Under the pieces are notes generated by a model. It worked only from the letters and a program-made list of their open reading frames with translations, was not told where the DNA came from and searched no databases. Positions 47,972 to 56,970 of a DNA stretch of 64,000 bases are shown here, piece by piece (the stretch's first letter is position 1; each line of letters opens with the position of its first letter). The position numbers and the translations under genes were made by a program. Origin of the DNA: Microbacter sp. GSS18 (GTDB lineage Bacteria; Actinomycetota; Actinomycetes; Actinomycetales; Microbacteriaceae); assembly GCA_029319145.1 (NCBI GenBank), contig CP119753.1:1116001-1180000 (forward strand), in the 5' to 3' direction.

Positions 47972-48796
47972 TCAGTAGGCCTCGATGACGCCCATCGCCA
48001 GGAGCACCAGCAGGGTCGATCCGAGCGCCACGCGGTAGACGACGAACGGCAGGAAGCTGCGCTTGGAGATCCAGCTCATGAAGAACGCGATCACGCCGAG
48101 CGCCACGACGAACGCCACGCCGGTCGCCACGGCGGTCTCGCCGAGCGTGAAGACACCCGGCTCGTCCCAGCTCTTGATGAGCTGGTAGAAGCCCGACCCG
48201 AACACCGCCGGGATCGCCAGCAGGAACGCGTAGCGGGCGGCGGCGGCGCGCTCGTAACCCATGAAGAGCCCCGCGGTGATGGTGCCGCCCGAGCGCGAGA
48301 CGCCCGGGATGAGCGCGAGCGATTGCGCGAACCCGTAGACGACGCCGTGCCCGACCGTCAGGTCGTTCAGCCTGCGCCGCTTGGCGCCCACCAGGTCGGC
48401 GATGCCCAGCAGCACGCCGAAGAAGATCAGCATCCCCGCCACGAGCCACAGTGAGCGCAGGGTGGTCTCGATCTGGTCCTGGAAGAGCAGACCGAGAACG
48501 ACGATCGGGATCGACCCGATGATGATCAGCCACCCCATGCGGGCGTCGGGGTCGCCCCGCGGGATTCGTCCCAGAAGCGCCTGGAACCAGTGCGACACGA
48601 TGCGCACGATGTCGCGCCAGAAGAAGACCACGACGGCCGCCTCGGTGCCGATCTGGGTGATCGCTGTGAACGCTGCACCCGGGTCCTGCGCCGTCGGGAG
48701 GAACTCCCCCAGGATCCGCAGATGCGCCGAGGAGGACACGGGAAGGAACTCGGTGAGACCTTGGACCAGGCCGAGGATGATCGCCTCGAGCAGCAT
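47972..48796 (-). CDS. uppP: Undecaprenyl-diphosphatase UppP (BacA)
   Basis: UppP dephosphorylates undecaprenyl diphosphate to recycle the cell-wall lipid carrier. The 274-residue membrane protein has the two signature motifs, [14 protein letters not shown] near the N-terminus and [13 protein letters not shown] in the middle, and about eight hydrophobic segments. AAAGGCGC precedes the ATG. The UppP type of enzyme is also known to confer bacitracin tolerance when overproduced. Confidence 0.96.
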   Translation of the reverse strand: MLLEAIILGLVQGLTEFLPVSSSAHLRILGEFLPTAQDPGAAFTAITQIGTEAAVVVFFWRDIVRIVSHWFQALLGRIPRGDPDARMGWLIIIGSIPIVVLGLLFQDQIETTLRSLWLVAGMLIFFGVLLGIADLVGAKRRRLNDLTVGHGVVYGFAQSLALIPGVSRSGGTITAGLFMGYERAAAARYAFLLAIPAVFGSGFYQLIKSWDEPGVFTLGETAVATGVAFVVALGVIAFFMSWISKRSFLPFVVYRVALGSTLLVLLAMGVIEAY

Positions 48797-48844
48797 GGGC
48801 GGAGCGCCTTTCGATGCAGGACGCCCGGCAGGGCGTCCGGGTCG

Positions 48845-50146
48845 TCAGTAGGAGCGGAGGAGGTCGGTCAGCACGGCCTGGCCGAACACGAGCGCGTCGA
48901 TCGGGACGCGCTCGTCCACACCGTGGAACATGCCGGTGAAGTCGAGGTCCGCCGGCAGCCGCAGCGGTGCGAAGCCGTAGCCGCGGATGCCCAGGGCGGC
49001 CAGTGCCTTGTTGTCGGTGCCGCCGCCCATGAGGTACGGGATCACCGGGACGCCCGGATCGTGGCGGCCCAGTGCGTCGACCATCGCGTCGACCAGGTCG
49101 CCCGAGAAGGGGACCTCGAGGCCGATGTCGCCGTGGACCAGCTCGACGTCGATGTCGGGCCCGACGATGCGGCGGATGTCGGCGAGGGCCTGCTCCTCGG
49201 TGCCCGGGAGCACCCGCACGTCGATGAGGGCCTCGGCACGGTCGGGGATGACGTTGTGCTTGTACCCCGCGGTGAGCCCGGTGGGGTTGGTCGTGGTCCG
49301 CAGCGTCGAGCGGACGAAGCCCGCCGCCGCACCGACCGAGGCCGCGACCGCGTCGGGGTCCGCGGGATCGGTGCCCGTCAGACGCGCGAGTCCCTCCACC
49401 ATCGAGCCGGTGGTGTCGGTCAGCTCGACCGGCCACGCGGTGCGCCCGAGCCGGGCCACCGCTTCGGCCACCGCCGTGACGGCGTTGTCGTGGTGGAAGC
49501 TCGATCCGTGCGCCGCGCGGCCGCGCGCCACGAGGCGGATCCACAGCAGCGCCTTCTCCCCCACCTGGAGCAGGTACGCGCGGTCCGAACCCGCCGCGAT
49601 CGAGTAGCCTCCCACCTCGCTGATCGCCTCGGTCGCCCCGGCGAACCATTCCGGACGGTTCTCGACGACGAGCGCCGAACCCTCGACCCCGCCGTTCTCC
49701 TCGTCCGCGAAGAAGGTCACCACCAGGTCGCGCTCGGGCTGTGCGCCGGCACGGAGGATATCGGCGACCGACGTCAGGATCATGGCGTCCATGTCCTTCA
49801 TGTCGACGGCGCCGCGCCCCCACAGCATGCCGTCGCGGATCTCTCCCGCGAAGGGGTCGACGCTCCAGTCCTCGGCCACAGCCGGGACGACGTCGAGGTG
49901 GCCGTGCAGCACGAGCGCGGGCTTGTCGCGATCGCGACCGGGCACGCGCACCGACACGTTCGTCCGGCGCGGGATCGGCTCGTAGTACTCCGGCTCGAGT
50001 CCGAGCGCGCGCAGGTACTCCCCCACGTACTCGGCGGCCTCGCGCTCGCCCTTGGCGCGTCCGCCGCCGTGGTTCGTGGTGTCGAACCGGATGAGGTCGC
50101 GGGCGATCCGGGCGACCTCGGGCAGGGACGCATCGGGCGTGGGCAT
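48845..50146 (-). CDS. M20-family metallopeptidase
   Basis: The 433-residue protein has the M20 zinc residues: HGHLDVVPA, GRGAVDMKDM and ADEENGG, with a dimerisation domain in the middle. The family includes dipeptidases, deacetylases and carboxypeptidases, and the substrate is unknown. ATG 50146 (MPTPDASL) is preferred to an upstream start because TAGGTT lies seven bases before it. It is 48 bases downstream of uppP's start, on the same strand, upstream of uppP in transcription order. Confidence 0.92.
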   Translation of the reverse strand: MPTPDASLPEVARIARDLIRFDTTNHGGGRAKGEREAAEYVGEYLRALGLEPEYYEPIPRRTNVSVRVPGRDRDKPALVLHGHLDVVPAVAEDWSVDPFAGEIRDGMLWGRGAVDMKDMDAMILTSVADILRAGAQPERDLVVTFFADEENGGVEGSALVVENRPEWFAGATEAISEVGGYSIAAGSDRAYLLQVGEKALLWIRLVARGRAAHGSSFHHDNAVTAVAEAVARLGRTAWPVELTDTTGSMVEGLARLTGTDPADPDAVAASVGAAAGFVRSTLRTTTNPTGLTAGYKHNVIPDRAEALIDVRVLPGTEEQALADIRRIVGPDIDVELVHGDIGLEVPFSGDLVDAMVDALGRHDPGVPVIPYLMGGGTDNKALAALGIRGYGFAPLRLPADLDFTGMFHGVDERVPIDALVFGQAVLTDLLRSY

Positions 50147-50153
50147 GCCGACA

Positions 50154-50159
50154 AACCTA
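50154..50159 (-). promoter_or_regulatory. -10 box of the M20 peptidase gene
   Basis: TAGGTT on the minus strand ends seven bases before ATG 50146. Confidence 0.5.
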
Positions 50160-50278
50160 CCCCGCCGCACGAGGCTCCTCGCGCCACCCTCGGGCCGACG
50201 CGCCCGGGACGCGCGGATTCGTCGGATGGCTCGGACCGTGGTAGTGTCGTTCCTCGGTTGCGAAACCGGAAACCACCT

Positions 50279-50364
50279 GCGCGGGTGGCGGAATAGGTAG
50301 ACGCGCTAGCTTGAGGTGCTAGTGCCCGTATTAGGGCGTGGGGGTTCAAGTCCCCCCTCGCGCA
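50279..50364 (+). tRNA. tRNA-Leu (anticodon GAG)
   Basis: A class II cloverleaf is present. The acceptor stem GCGCGGG pairs with CTCGCGC, the anticodon stem CTAGC/GCTAG encloses TTGAGGT (anticodon GAG, reading CUC and CUU), there is a long variable arm, and the T-arm is GGGGTTCAAGTCCCC. CCA is not encoded. A TAGTGT box at about 50242 could be the promoter. Confidence 0.96.
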
Positions 50365-50371
50365 CACATGA

Positions 50372-50413
50372 GAAACGGCCCCCGACCTGGGAATCCCAGG
50401 CGGGGGCCGTTTC
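50372..50413 (+). terminator. Hairpin terminator after tRNA-Leu
   Basis: Twelve-base arms (50372-50383 and 50402-50413) pair, and the intervening bases form a second stem, CCTGGG with TCCCAGG. Confidence 0.88.
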
Positions 50414-50476
50414 GTCTCCCCGCCGTGCGGGGCGCCGGCGTCGCGCGATGACGCCGTGGGCGCGCCGGCCGGTCGA

Positions 50477-51565
50477 CTAAGCGAGGCTGACGCCGAAGAC
50501 GAGCCCCAGCACGTACGTGACCGCCGCAGCGCCGAAGCCGATCGCGAGCTGACGCAGCGCCCGTCGCAGCGGCGGGCCGCCCGACAGCAGCCCGACCATG
50601 GCACCCGTCGACATCAGCGCGATGCCGACGAGGACGAGCGCCGTGATCACCGCTGCCAGGCCCGACAGGCCGATGATCCAGGGCAGGACCGGGATGATGG
50701 CGCCCGACGCGAAGAAGAGGAAGCTCGACAGCGCCGCGCCCCATGCTCCGCCGACGACCTCGTGGTCCGCGGCAGCCTCGGCGGGACGGGCGTACAGCTG
50801 GCCGCGATCCGAGGTGCGCGCCGCCTCGACGACCTGGCGCGCACGCGCCAGCGCTTCATCGGCGGGAAGTCCTCGGGTGCGGTAGACCAGCGCCAGCTCG
50901 TTCGCGTCGAGATCGAGATCCGGCAGCACGTCGTCGGCGTATCCGTTGGGCTCCGTCGCATCCAGCAGCTCGCGCTGGGACCGCACCGAGACGAACTCGC
51001 CGGCGCCCATCGACAGCGCTCCCGCGAGAAGCCCGGCCACGCCGCTGAACAGCACGAACGTCGACGAGACGCCGGTCGCGCCGATGCCCATCACGAGTGC
51101 CAGGTTCGACACGAGGCCGTCGTTGGCGCCGAAGACCGCCGCGCGGAAGGTGCCGGACAGCCGGCGACGGCCGCGCGCGGCGAGACCGCGCACGACCTCG
51201 TGGTGGATCTTCTCGTCGGCGCGCATCGCCGGAGTGGCGTGCGGATCCCCGTCGTACGGAGAGCGCGCCTCGGCGTTCTGCGCGAGCGCCAGGACGAAGA
51301 TCGAGCCGAATCGGCGCGCCATCCACCCGAGCGTCCGGGTCTGCGCGGACGCCCGGGGCAGACGCGGCGGCTCGCCGCCGAGCAGCGTCAGCCAGTGCGC
51401 CTCGTGGCGGCCTTCGGCGTCGGCGAGGGCCGTCAGGATCTCGCGCTCCTCGCCATCGCGGCGGGCGGCGAGCTCACGGTACACGCGCGCCTCGGCTCGT
51501 TCGTTCACGAGGTACTGGGCCCAGCGGCGGCGATCGCGGTCGGTCGGCGCAGCGGGTTCGTTCAT
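50477..51565 (-). CDS. VIT1/CCC1-family iron or manganese transporter with ferritin-like domain
   Basis: The 362-residue product has an N-terminal ferritin-like helical domain (about 15-130) with the metal motif EGRHEAHW and other spaced glutamates. It is followed by a VIT1-type membrane domain with five segments and the signature FGANDGLVSNLALVMG. VIT1 proteins export Fe2+ or Mn2+ from the cytosol. The fused ferritin-like domain probably captures the metal. AGGAGA precedes the ATG. The gene is flanked by the tRNA terminator and the helicase gene. Confidence 0.93.
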   Translation of the reverse strand: MNEPAAPTDRDRRRWAQYLVNERAEARVYRELAARRDGEEREILTALADAEGRHEAHWLTLLGGEPPRLPRASAQTRTLGWMARRFGSIFVLALAQNAEARSPYDGDPHATPAMRADEKIHHEVVRGLAARGRRRLSGTFRAAVFGANDGLVSNLALVMGIGATGVSSTFVLFSGVAGLLAGALSMGAGEFVSVRSQRELLDATEPNGYADDVLPDLDLDANELALVYRTRGLPADEALARARQVVEAARTSDRGQLYARPAEAAADHEVVGGAWGAALSSFLFFASGAIIPVLPWIIGLSGLAAVITALVLVGIALMSTGAMVGLLSGGPPLRRALRQLAIGFGAAAVTYVLGLVFGVSLA

Positions 51566-51677
51566 GGGGTCTCCTGTGGTCGTCGGGACTGCACGAGATT
51601 AGCCGCGCCGACGGCGGCGTCCGGCACCCAACGGCGGGATTGCCAGCATTTCGGGATTCCGAACAGAGCGCCGGGGA

Positions 51678-53534
51678 TCAGGAGCGCACGCGGCGGCGCA
51701 GCACGTCGATGCGCGCCTGCAGCTGTGCGACGGTGGCGTGGGAGACGGCCGGCCCACCGCACACGCGGCGCAGCTCGGCGTGGACCGCGCCGTGCGGCTC
51801 GCCCGACTGGCGCGCGTAGAGCCCCACGAGGCTGTTGAGCAGCTGCCGCTGCTCCTTCAGCGTCCGATGCAGCGCCTGCGGCACGGCGGCCTCGGTCGGG
51901 CCGGATTCCGCCTCGCGGGCCTCGCGCGCGTGCCGATGACGGCCCTGCCTGACCTGCCGCTGCATCAGCAGGTCGTGCACGTGCTCGGGTTCGAGGAGGC
52001 CGGGAATCCCCAGGAACTCCTCCTCCTCGGGCGTGCCGGGCACCGCGAGCTGCCCGAACTCGCGCCCGTCGAACATCACGCGATCGAAATGCGCGAGCGA
52101 CCCGAGAGCCTGGTACGAGAACTCCTCGGTGAGCGCGTCGGAGGCCTTGTCCTCGCGCTCGGCGGCCTCCATGAGGTCCTCTTCGGCGTTCCAGTCGTCG
52201 CCGTCGCCGTCGCGGTCCAGCGCGTGGTCGCGCTGGCGTTCGAGCTCGCCGGCGAGGGCGAGCAGCTGCGGCACGTTGGGGAGGAACACGCTCGCCGTCT
52301 CGCCGCGACGGCGCGCACGCACGAAGCGGCCGATGGCCTGGGCGAAGAACAGCGGGGTCGATGCGCTCGTGGCGTAGACGCCGACAGCCAGGCGCGGCAC
52401 GTCGACGCCCTCGGACACCATGCGAACCGCGACCATCCAGCGGCTCGTGCCCTGCGAGAACTCCTCGATGCGGCCCGAAGCCTCGGCCTCGTCTGACAGG
52501 ACGATCGTCGCCTTCTCGCCCGAGACCTGCTCCAGGATGGCCGCGTACGCGCGCGCCGCCGTCTGGTCGGTCGCGATGACCAGGCCCCCGGCGTCGGGCA
52601 CCGACTCGCGCACCTCGCTCAGCCGCCGGTCCGCCGACCGCAGCACCGCCGGGATCCAGTCGCCCTCGGGGTCGAGCGCCGTGCGCCACGCCTGGGCGGT
52701 GATGTCCTTGGTGTTGTCCTGGCCGAGGTGCGCCTCCATCTCGTCCCCGGTCTTGGTGCGCCAGCGCATGTGACCGGCGTAGACGAGGAAGATGACCGGG
52801 CGGACGACGCCGTCCTCGAGCGCACGGCGGTAGCCGTACGCGTAGTCGGTGCGCGAGAGGCGGATGCCGTTCGCATCGGGGTGGTACTCCACGAACGGGA
52901 TCGGGGCGGTGTCGCTGCGGAACGGCGTCCCCGACAGCAGCAGGCGCCGCGTCGCGCGGCTGTAGGCCTCACGCAGGGCGTCTCCCCAGCTCAGCGCGTC
53001 GCCGCCGTGATGCACCTCGTCGAGGATCACGAGGGTGCGGGCGTCCATGGTCAGGCGCTGGTGGACCGAGGCCTTGACCGCCACCTGCGCGTACGTCACG
53101 GCCACGCCGTGGTAGTGCCGTGCGGGTGCGGAGTGCCGGTTGGAGAAGCCGGGGTCGAGGCGGATGGACACGCGCGCGGCGGCGTCGGCCCACTGGCTCT
53201 TCAGGTGCTCGGTGGGCGCCACCACCACGATGCGGTCGACGACCCGACGGCGCAGCAGCTCGCTGGCCAGGCGCAGCGCGAACGTCGTCTTCCCGGCGCC
53301 GGGGGTCGCGGCGGCGAGGAAGTCGCGAGGGCCCGAGCCCGGCCCATCGGGCCCGTCCATGCCGAAGTAGAGGTCGAGCGCCTCGGCCTGCCACGCGCGC
53401 AGGCGCTGTGCGGTGCCCCACGGCGCACGCTGCGGCCACGTCGGTGACAGGTGCTCGGCGGCGAAGGACCCGATGTGTGCGGTCGCGGAGGTGTCGGCGT
53501 CGGTTGTGATCGTCGACTCTTCGTGCACCGGCAT
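51678..53534 (-). CDS. DEAD/DEAH-type superfamily 2 helicase
   Basis: The 618-residue protein has Walker A ATPGAGKTTFAL, DEVHH as motif II (VILDEVHHGGD), motif III LLLSGTPFRSD and motif VI QAIGRFVRARR. This combination resembles the type III restriction or UvrB-like DEAD-like helicase group rather than RecQ. The C-terminal 150 residues are charged and helical. ATG 53534 is used. GTG 53528 is an alternative with better spacing from GGGGAGG. Its role is unknown; nearby restriction or phage-defence genes are absent. Confidence 0.9.
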   Translation of the reverse strand: MPVHEESTITTDADTSATAHIGSFAAEHLSPTWPQRAPWGTAQRLRAWQAEALDLYFGMDGPDGPGSGPRDFLAAATPGAGKTTFALRLASELLRRRVVDRIVVVAPTEHLKSQWADAAARVSIRLDPGFSNRHSAPARHYHGVAVTYAQVAVKASVHQRLTMDARTLVILDEVHHGGDALSWGDALREAYSRATRRLLLSGTPFRSDTAPIPFVEYHPDANGIRLSRTDYAYGYRRALEDGVVRPVIFLVYAGHMRWRTKTGDEMEAHLGQDNTKDITAQAWRTALDPEGDWIPAVLRSADRRLSEVRESVPDAGGLVIATDQTAARAYAAILEQVSGEKATIVLSDEAEASGRIEEFSQGTSRWMVAVRMVSEGVDVPRLAVGVYATSASTPLFFAQAIGRFVRARRRGETASVFLPNVPQLLALAGELERQRDHALDRDGDGDDWNAEEDLMEAAEREDKASDALTEEFSYQALGSLAHFDRVMFDGREFGQLAVPGTPEEEEFLGIPGLLEPEHVHDLLMQRQVRQGRHRHAREAREAESGPTEAAVPQALHRTLKEQRQLLNSLVGLYARQSGEPHGAVHAELRRVCGGPAVSHATVAQLQARIDVLRRRVRS

Positions 53535-53674
53535 CCTCCCCTCGCTCCCGACAGCGAGACTCCACCATAGGCGACGACGACGACATCGTCGTCACGGCGG
53601 GCCGATGCGCGGCGTCGACGGGAGGTCGGCGGCGGATAGTCTGATTCCGGTCACGAACCAGGTCAGGAGGCACC

Positions 53675-54547
53675 ATGGCGCGCAACGATCCCGCACCGGA
53701 GCCGAATCGCACACCCTACGTCCCCAACGCGACGCCGCACCCCTGGCACCGCTACGTGGCGATCGGCGACTCGTTCACCGAAGGCGTCGGCGATCCGGAG
53801 CCGTCGCTGCCCAACGGGCTGCGCGGCTGGGCCGACCGGGTCGCCGAGGTGCTCGGCAGCCAGGTCGAGGACTTCGCGTACGGCAACCTCGCCATCCGCG
53901 GCCGCCTGATCCAGCAGATCGTCGACGAGCAGGTCGAGCCCGCGCTGGCGCTCAACCCCGACCTCGTGACCTTCTCGGCCGGCGGGAACGACGTCATCCG
54001 CCCCGGCAGCGACCCCGACAAGGTCGCCGAGATCTTCGAGGACGCCGTCGTGCGGCTGTCCAGCGGCGGCGCCGCCGTCTTGGTGTTCACGGGGATCGAC
54101 ACCAACTTCACCCCCGTATTCCGGGGCATCCGCGGAAAGGTCGCGATCTACAACGAGAACATCCGGGCCATCGCCGACCGCTACGACGCGATCGTGGCCG
54201 ATCAGTGGGCGCTCAAGGAGATCCAGGACATGCGGTTCTTCGACGACGACCGCCTGCACCTGAACGCGCTCGGCCACCACGAGGTCGCCCGCATGGCGCT
54301 GCGGGTGCTGAACGTGCCCAACGACCTCCAGCCCATGCAGCCCGAGCCACTGCCCGCCCGAACGTGGCGCGCGGCTCGCGGCAGCGACCTGGTGTGGGCG
54401 CGCACCCACCTGGTCCCGTGGGTGCTGCGGCGGCTGCGCCATCAGTCCTCGGGCGACACCGTCACCGCCAAGCGTCCCGAGCCGCTGCCGGTCACGATCC
54501 CGGCGGCCGCTCCCCCGGTGGCCACGCCGACGGATCCCGAGGCCTGA
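53675..54547 (+). CDS. SGNH/GDSL hydrolase, paralogue of the 20232-20999 protein
   Basis: The 290-residue product has the same SGNH blocks as its paralogue: VAIGDSFTEGVG, NLAIRGRL, SAGGNDVI and DRLHLNALGHH. A longer C-terminal tail rich in P and A follows, and there is no signal peptide. AGGTCAGGAGG precedes ATG 53675. The two paralogues lie on the same strand but on opposite sides of dif, about 33 kb apart. A GGGGGAG copy on the minus strand (54510-54516) sits inside this plus-strand gene. Confidence 0.9.
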   Translation: MARNDPAPEPNRTPYVPNATPHPWHRYVAIGDSFTEGVGDPEPSLPNGLRGWADRVAEVLGSQVEDFAYGNLAIRGRLIQQIVDEQVEPALALNPDLVTFSAGGNDVIRPGSDPDKVAEIFEDAVVRLSSGGAAVLVFTGIDTNFTPVFRGIRGKVAIYNENIRAIADRYDAIVADQWALKEIQDMRFFDDDRLHLNALGHHEVARMALRVLNVPNDLQPMQPEPLPARTWRAARGSDLVWARTHLVPWVLRRLRHQSSGDTVTAKRPEPLPVTIPAAAPPVATPTDPEA

Positions 54548-54548
54548 C

Positions 54549-55361
54549 TCACCGTCCCGGTCGCAGCTCCCACAGCGCCACCGCGCTCGCGGCGGCGACG
54601 TTGAGCGAATCGACACCGCCTGCCATCGGGATGGTCACGACGGTGTCGGCTGCACCGAGCGCGGCCCGCGACAGGCCGTGCCCCTCGGCGCCCAGCACGA
54701 GCGCGACGCGCTCGGGCCGTCGCGCGGAGTACGCGTCGAGGGTGACCGCGTCGTCCGCCAGGGCGAGGGCGGCGATGTCGAAGCCCGCCGCGTGCAGCAC
54801 CTCGCGCGCGTCGGTCCACTCCGGCAGCCGCGTCCACGGCACCTGGAACACCGTGCCCATGCTGACACGGACGCTGCGGCGGTACAGCGGATCCGCGCAG
54901 CGGGGGCTGACCAGCACGGCGTCGGCGCCGAGCGCCGCGGCGCCCCGGAACGCCGCACCCACGTTGGTGTGGTCGACGATGTCCTCCAGGACGAGCACGA
55001 GGCGCGCATGCCGCAGGATGTCGGCGGGTTCGGGGAGCGCCGGCCGGTGCATCGCCGCGAGCAGCCCCCGGTGCACGGCGTAGCCCGTCACGTTCTCGGC
55101 GATCTCGGGCGGCACGACGTACACCGGGACGTCGTCGTCTCGTCCCGCGAGAAGGGCGAGCGTGTCATCGAGCCACTTCTGCTGCACGAGCACCGATCGG
55201 GGGCGGTGTCCGGCCGCCAGCGCCCGGTCCAGGACCTTCGCCGACTCGGCGATGTAGAGTCCGCCGGCGGGCTCGTGGACCCGGCGCAGCGCGACGTCCG
55301 TCAGGTCGCGGTAGTCCGCCAGCCGCGGGTCCGCCGCGTCGTCGATGCGCCAGATCGTCAT
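54549..55361 (-). CDS. SpoU/TrmH-family RNA methyltransferase
   Basis: The 270-residue product has an N-terminal L30e-like RNA-binding region and a SPOUT methyltransferase domain with the characteristic motifs VLVLEDIVDHTNVGAAFRGA, VALVLGAEGHGL and IPMAGGVDSLNVAAA. It would 2'-O-methylate a ribose in rRNA or tRNA. The start ATG 55361 follows GGAGGTGGCG. The target cannot be deduced. It ends one base from the stop of the convergent SGNH gene. Confidence 0.93.
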   Translation of the reverse strand: MTIWRIDDAADPRLADYRDLTDVALRRVHEPAGGLYIAESAKVLDRALAAGHRPRSVLVQQKWLDDTLALLAGRDDDVPVYVVPPEIAENVTGYAVHRGLLAAMHRPALPEPADILRHARLVLVLEDIVDHTNVGAAFRGAAALGADAVLVSPRCADPLYRRSVRVSMGTVFQVPWTRLPEWTDAREVLHAAGFDIAALALADDAVTLDAYSARRPERVALVLGAEGHGLSRAALGAADTVVTIPMAGGVDSLNVAAASAVALWELRPGR

Positions 55362-55459
55362 CGCCACCTCCGCACCAAGTCTCACAGGTCCCCCATCTCG
55401 CCGTAACATCCCGGAAAACGCGGCGTCCTAGACTCGAAGCGTCGGGAGGGGGCCTTCGG

Positions 55460-56308
55460 GTGACCATGGTGACGGATCGGGACGAGACGCTGATGGAGTC
55501 TGTCGCGCGCGCGGTGGACGCCCTCGCCGGCCGCCGCATCGCCGTGCTCACGGGAGCGGGCGTGTCCACCGACTCCGGCATCCCGGACTACCGCGGCCAG
55601 GGGACCCCGGTGCGAAAGCCCATGACGGTCGACCAGTTCCTCGGCAGCGACCAGGCCCGCCGGCGCTACTGGGTCGGAAGCCACCTCGGCTGGAACGCGT
55701 TCGCCGCGGCCGCGCCCAATGCCGGACACGTCGCGCTGGCGACGCTCGAGGACCGCGGCGTCGCGTCGGGCATCATCACCCAGAACGTCGACGGGCTCCA
55801 CGTGAAGGCCGGGAACCGCCGCGTCGTGGAGTTGCACGGCACGATGCGCCGGGTGTTCTGCACGCGATGCGGGCAGGTGTTCGACCGCCGCGACCTCGCG
55901 CTGCGCGTCGAGGCCGACAACCCGTGGATGACCGCTCCCGAGAACATCAAGCTCGGTCCCGACGGCGACGTGCTGCCCGAGAGCACCGAGGGCTTCCGCG
56001 TGCCGGACTGCAGTGTGTGCACGGGGATGCTCAAGCCCGATGTGGTGTTCTTCGGCGAGTACATCCCTGTCGAGAAGTTCCGCGAGGCGGAGCAGCTGGT
56101 GCACTCCAGCGAGGCGCTGATCGTGGCGGGCTCGTCGCTCGTGGTGAACTCCGGCATCCGGCTGCTCGAGCGCGCGAGGCGGCGGCGCATGCCGGTGGTC
56201 ATCATCAACCGCGGCGACACCCGCGCCGACGCCCGGGCGACGGTCAAGATCGACGCCGGCACCAGCGAGGTGCTCGGCATGATCGCCGACGCGCTGCCCG
56301 CTCGGTGA
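55460..56308 (+). CDS. Sir2-family NAD-dependent protein deacylase
   Basis: The 282-residue sirtuin has the NAD motif TGAGVSTDSGIPDYRG, TQNVDGLH, the catalytic histidine H126 (ELHGTM) and a zinc site of C134, C137, C184 and C187. The insert between the cysteine pairs is long, about 45 residues. GGAGGGGG lies seven bases before GTG 55460. It removes acyl groups from lysines, and known bacterial targets include acyl-CoA synthetases. Confidence 0.94.
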   Translation: MTMVTDRDETLMESVARAVDALAGRRIAVLTGAGVSTDSGIPDYRGQGTPVRKPMTVDQFLGSDQARRRYWVGSHLGWNAFAAAAPNAGHVALATLEDRGVASGIITQNVDGLHVKAGNRRVVELHGTMRRVFCTRCGQVFDRRDLALRVEADNPWMTAPENIKLGPDGDVLPESTEGFRVPDCSVCTGMLKPDVVFFGEYIPVEKFREAEQLVHSSEALIVAGSSLVVNSGIRLLERARRRRMPVVIINRGDTRADARATVKIDAGTSEVLGMIADALPAR

Positions 56309-56337
56309 TCGTCCAGGGTGGCGATGCGCGCGCAGTC

Positions 56338-56343
56338 TAGGCT
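56338..56343 (+). promoter_or_regulatory. -10 box of the histidine phosphatase gene
   Basis: TAGGCT ends six bases before GTG 56350. Confidence 0.6.
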
Positions 56344-56349
56344 CGACGA

Positions 56350-56955
56350 GTGACGTCCCTCTTCCTCATCCGCCACGGCGAGACCGACTGGAACCGAGAC
56401 CGCCGAATTCAGGGCGCGACCGACATCCCGCTCAACGACACCGGACGCGATCAGGCCCGCCTCGCCGCCGCCGAGCTCGAGGAGCGCTTGGACCGACGGC
56501 ATCCGGTGGGCGTGGTCTCCAGCGACCTGTCCCGCGCCCGCGAGACCGCGGGCATCATCGCCGAGCGCCTCGCGCTCCCGGCCCCGGCCGCCTACCCCGC
56601 GCTCCGCGAGCGCAGCTACGGCGAGGCCGAGGGGATGCAGATCGAGGAGTTCCATCACCGCTTCGGCGCCAGCCACCGCGGTGGCGTGCCCGGCGCCGAG
56701 GAGCCCGCGGATCTGCGCGTGCGCGCGCTCGGCGCGCTCGACGCCGTCGTGGCGGATCTGCGCCGTGCGACCTCACCGGGCCCTGCGACGCTGGTGGTCG
56801 TGTCGCACGGTGCCCTCATCCGCGAGCTCATCGGCCATGCCTCCGGCGGCGAGCTGCCCCTCGAGGGCGAGCGCCTCGCCAACGGCTCCATCCATGAGCT
56901 GCTGTACGAGCGCGATCGGGTGCGGCTGCTCTCGTACGACCCGATCGCGGCCTGA
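56350..56955 (+). CDS. Histidine phosphatase (phosphoglycerate mutase-like) family protein
   Basis: The 201-residue product has the phosphoglycerate mutase fold. The phosphohistidine is H9 in the RHGETDWN motif, and a second catalytic histidine lies in VVSHGALIREL. Small members act as phosphatases on sugar phosphates or nucleotides. The substrate is unknown. It starts 41 bases after the sirtuin gene with its own leaderless-type promoter. Confidence 0.92.
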   Translation: MTSLFLIRHGETDWNRDRRIQGATDIPLNDTGRDQARLAAAELEERLDRRHPVGVVSSDLSRARETAGIIAERLALPAPAAYPALRERSYGEAEGMQIEEFHHRFGASHRGGVPGAEEPADLRVRALGALDAVVADLRRATSPGPATLVVVSHGALIRELIGHASGGELPLEGERLANGSIHELLYERDRVRLLSYDPIAA

Positions 56956-56970
56956 CCCGCGAGCCCGGCG

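Noticed and set aside
51678..53534. A phage-defence or restriction system around the SF2 helicase
   Set aside because: No methyltransferase, nuclease or other defence partner lies next to it. Its neighbours are a metal transporter and a hydrolase gene.
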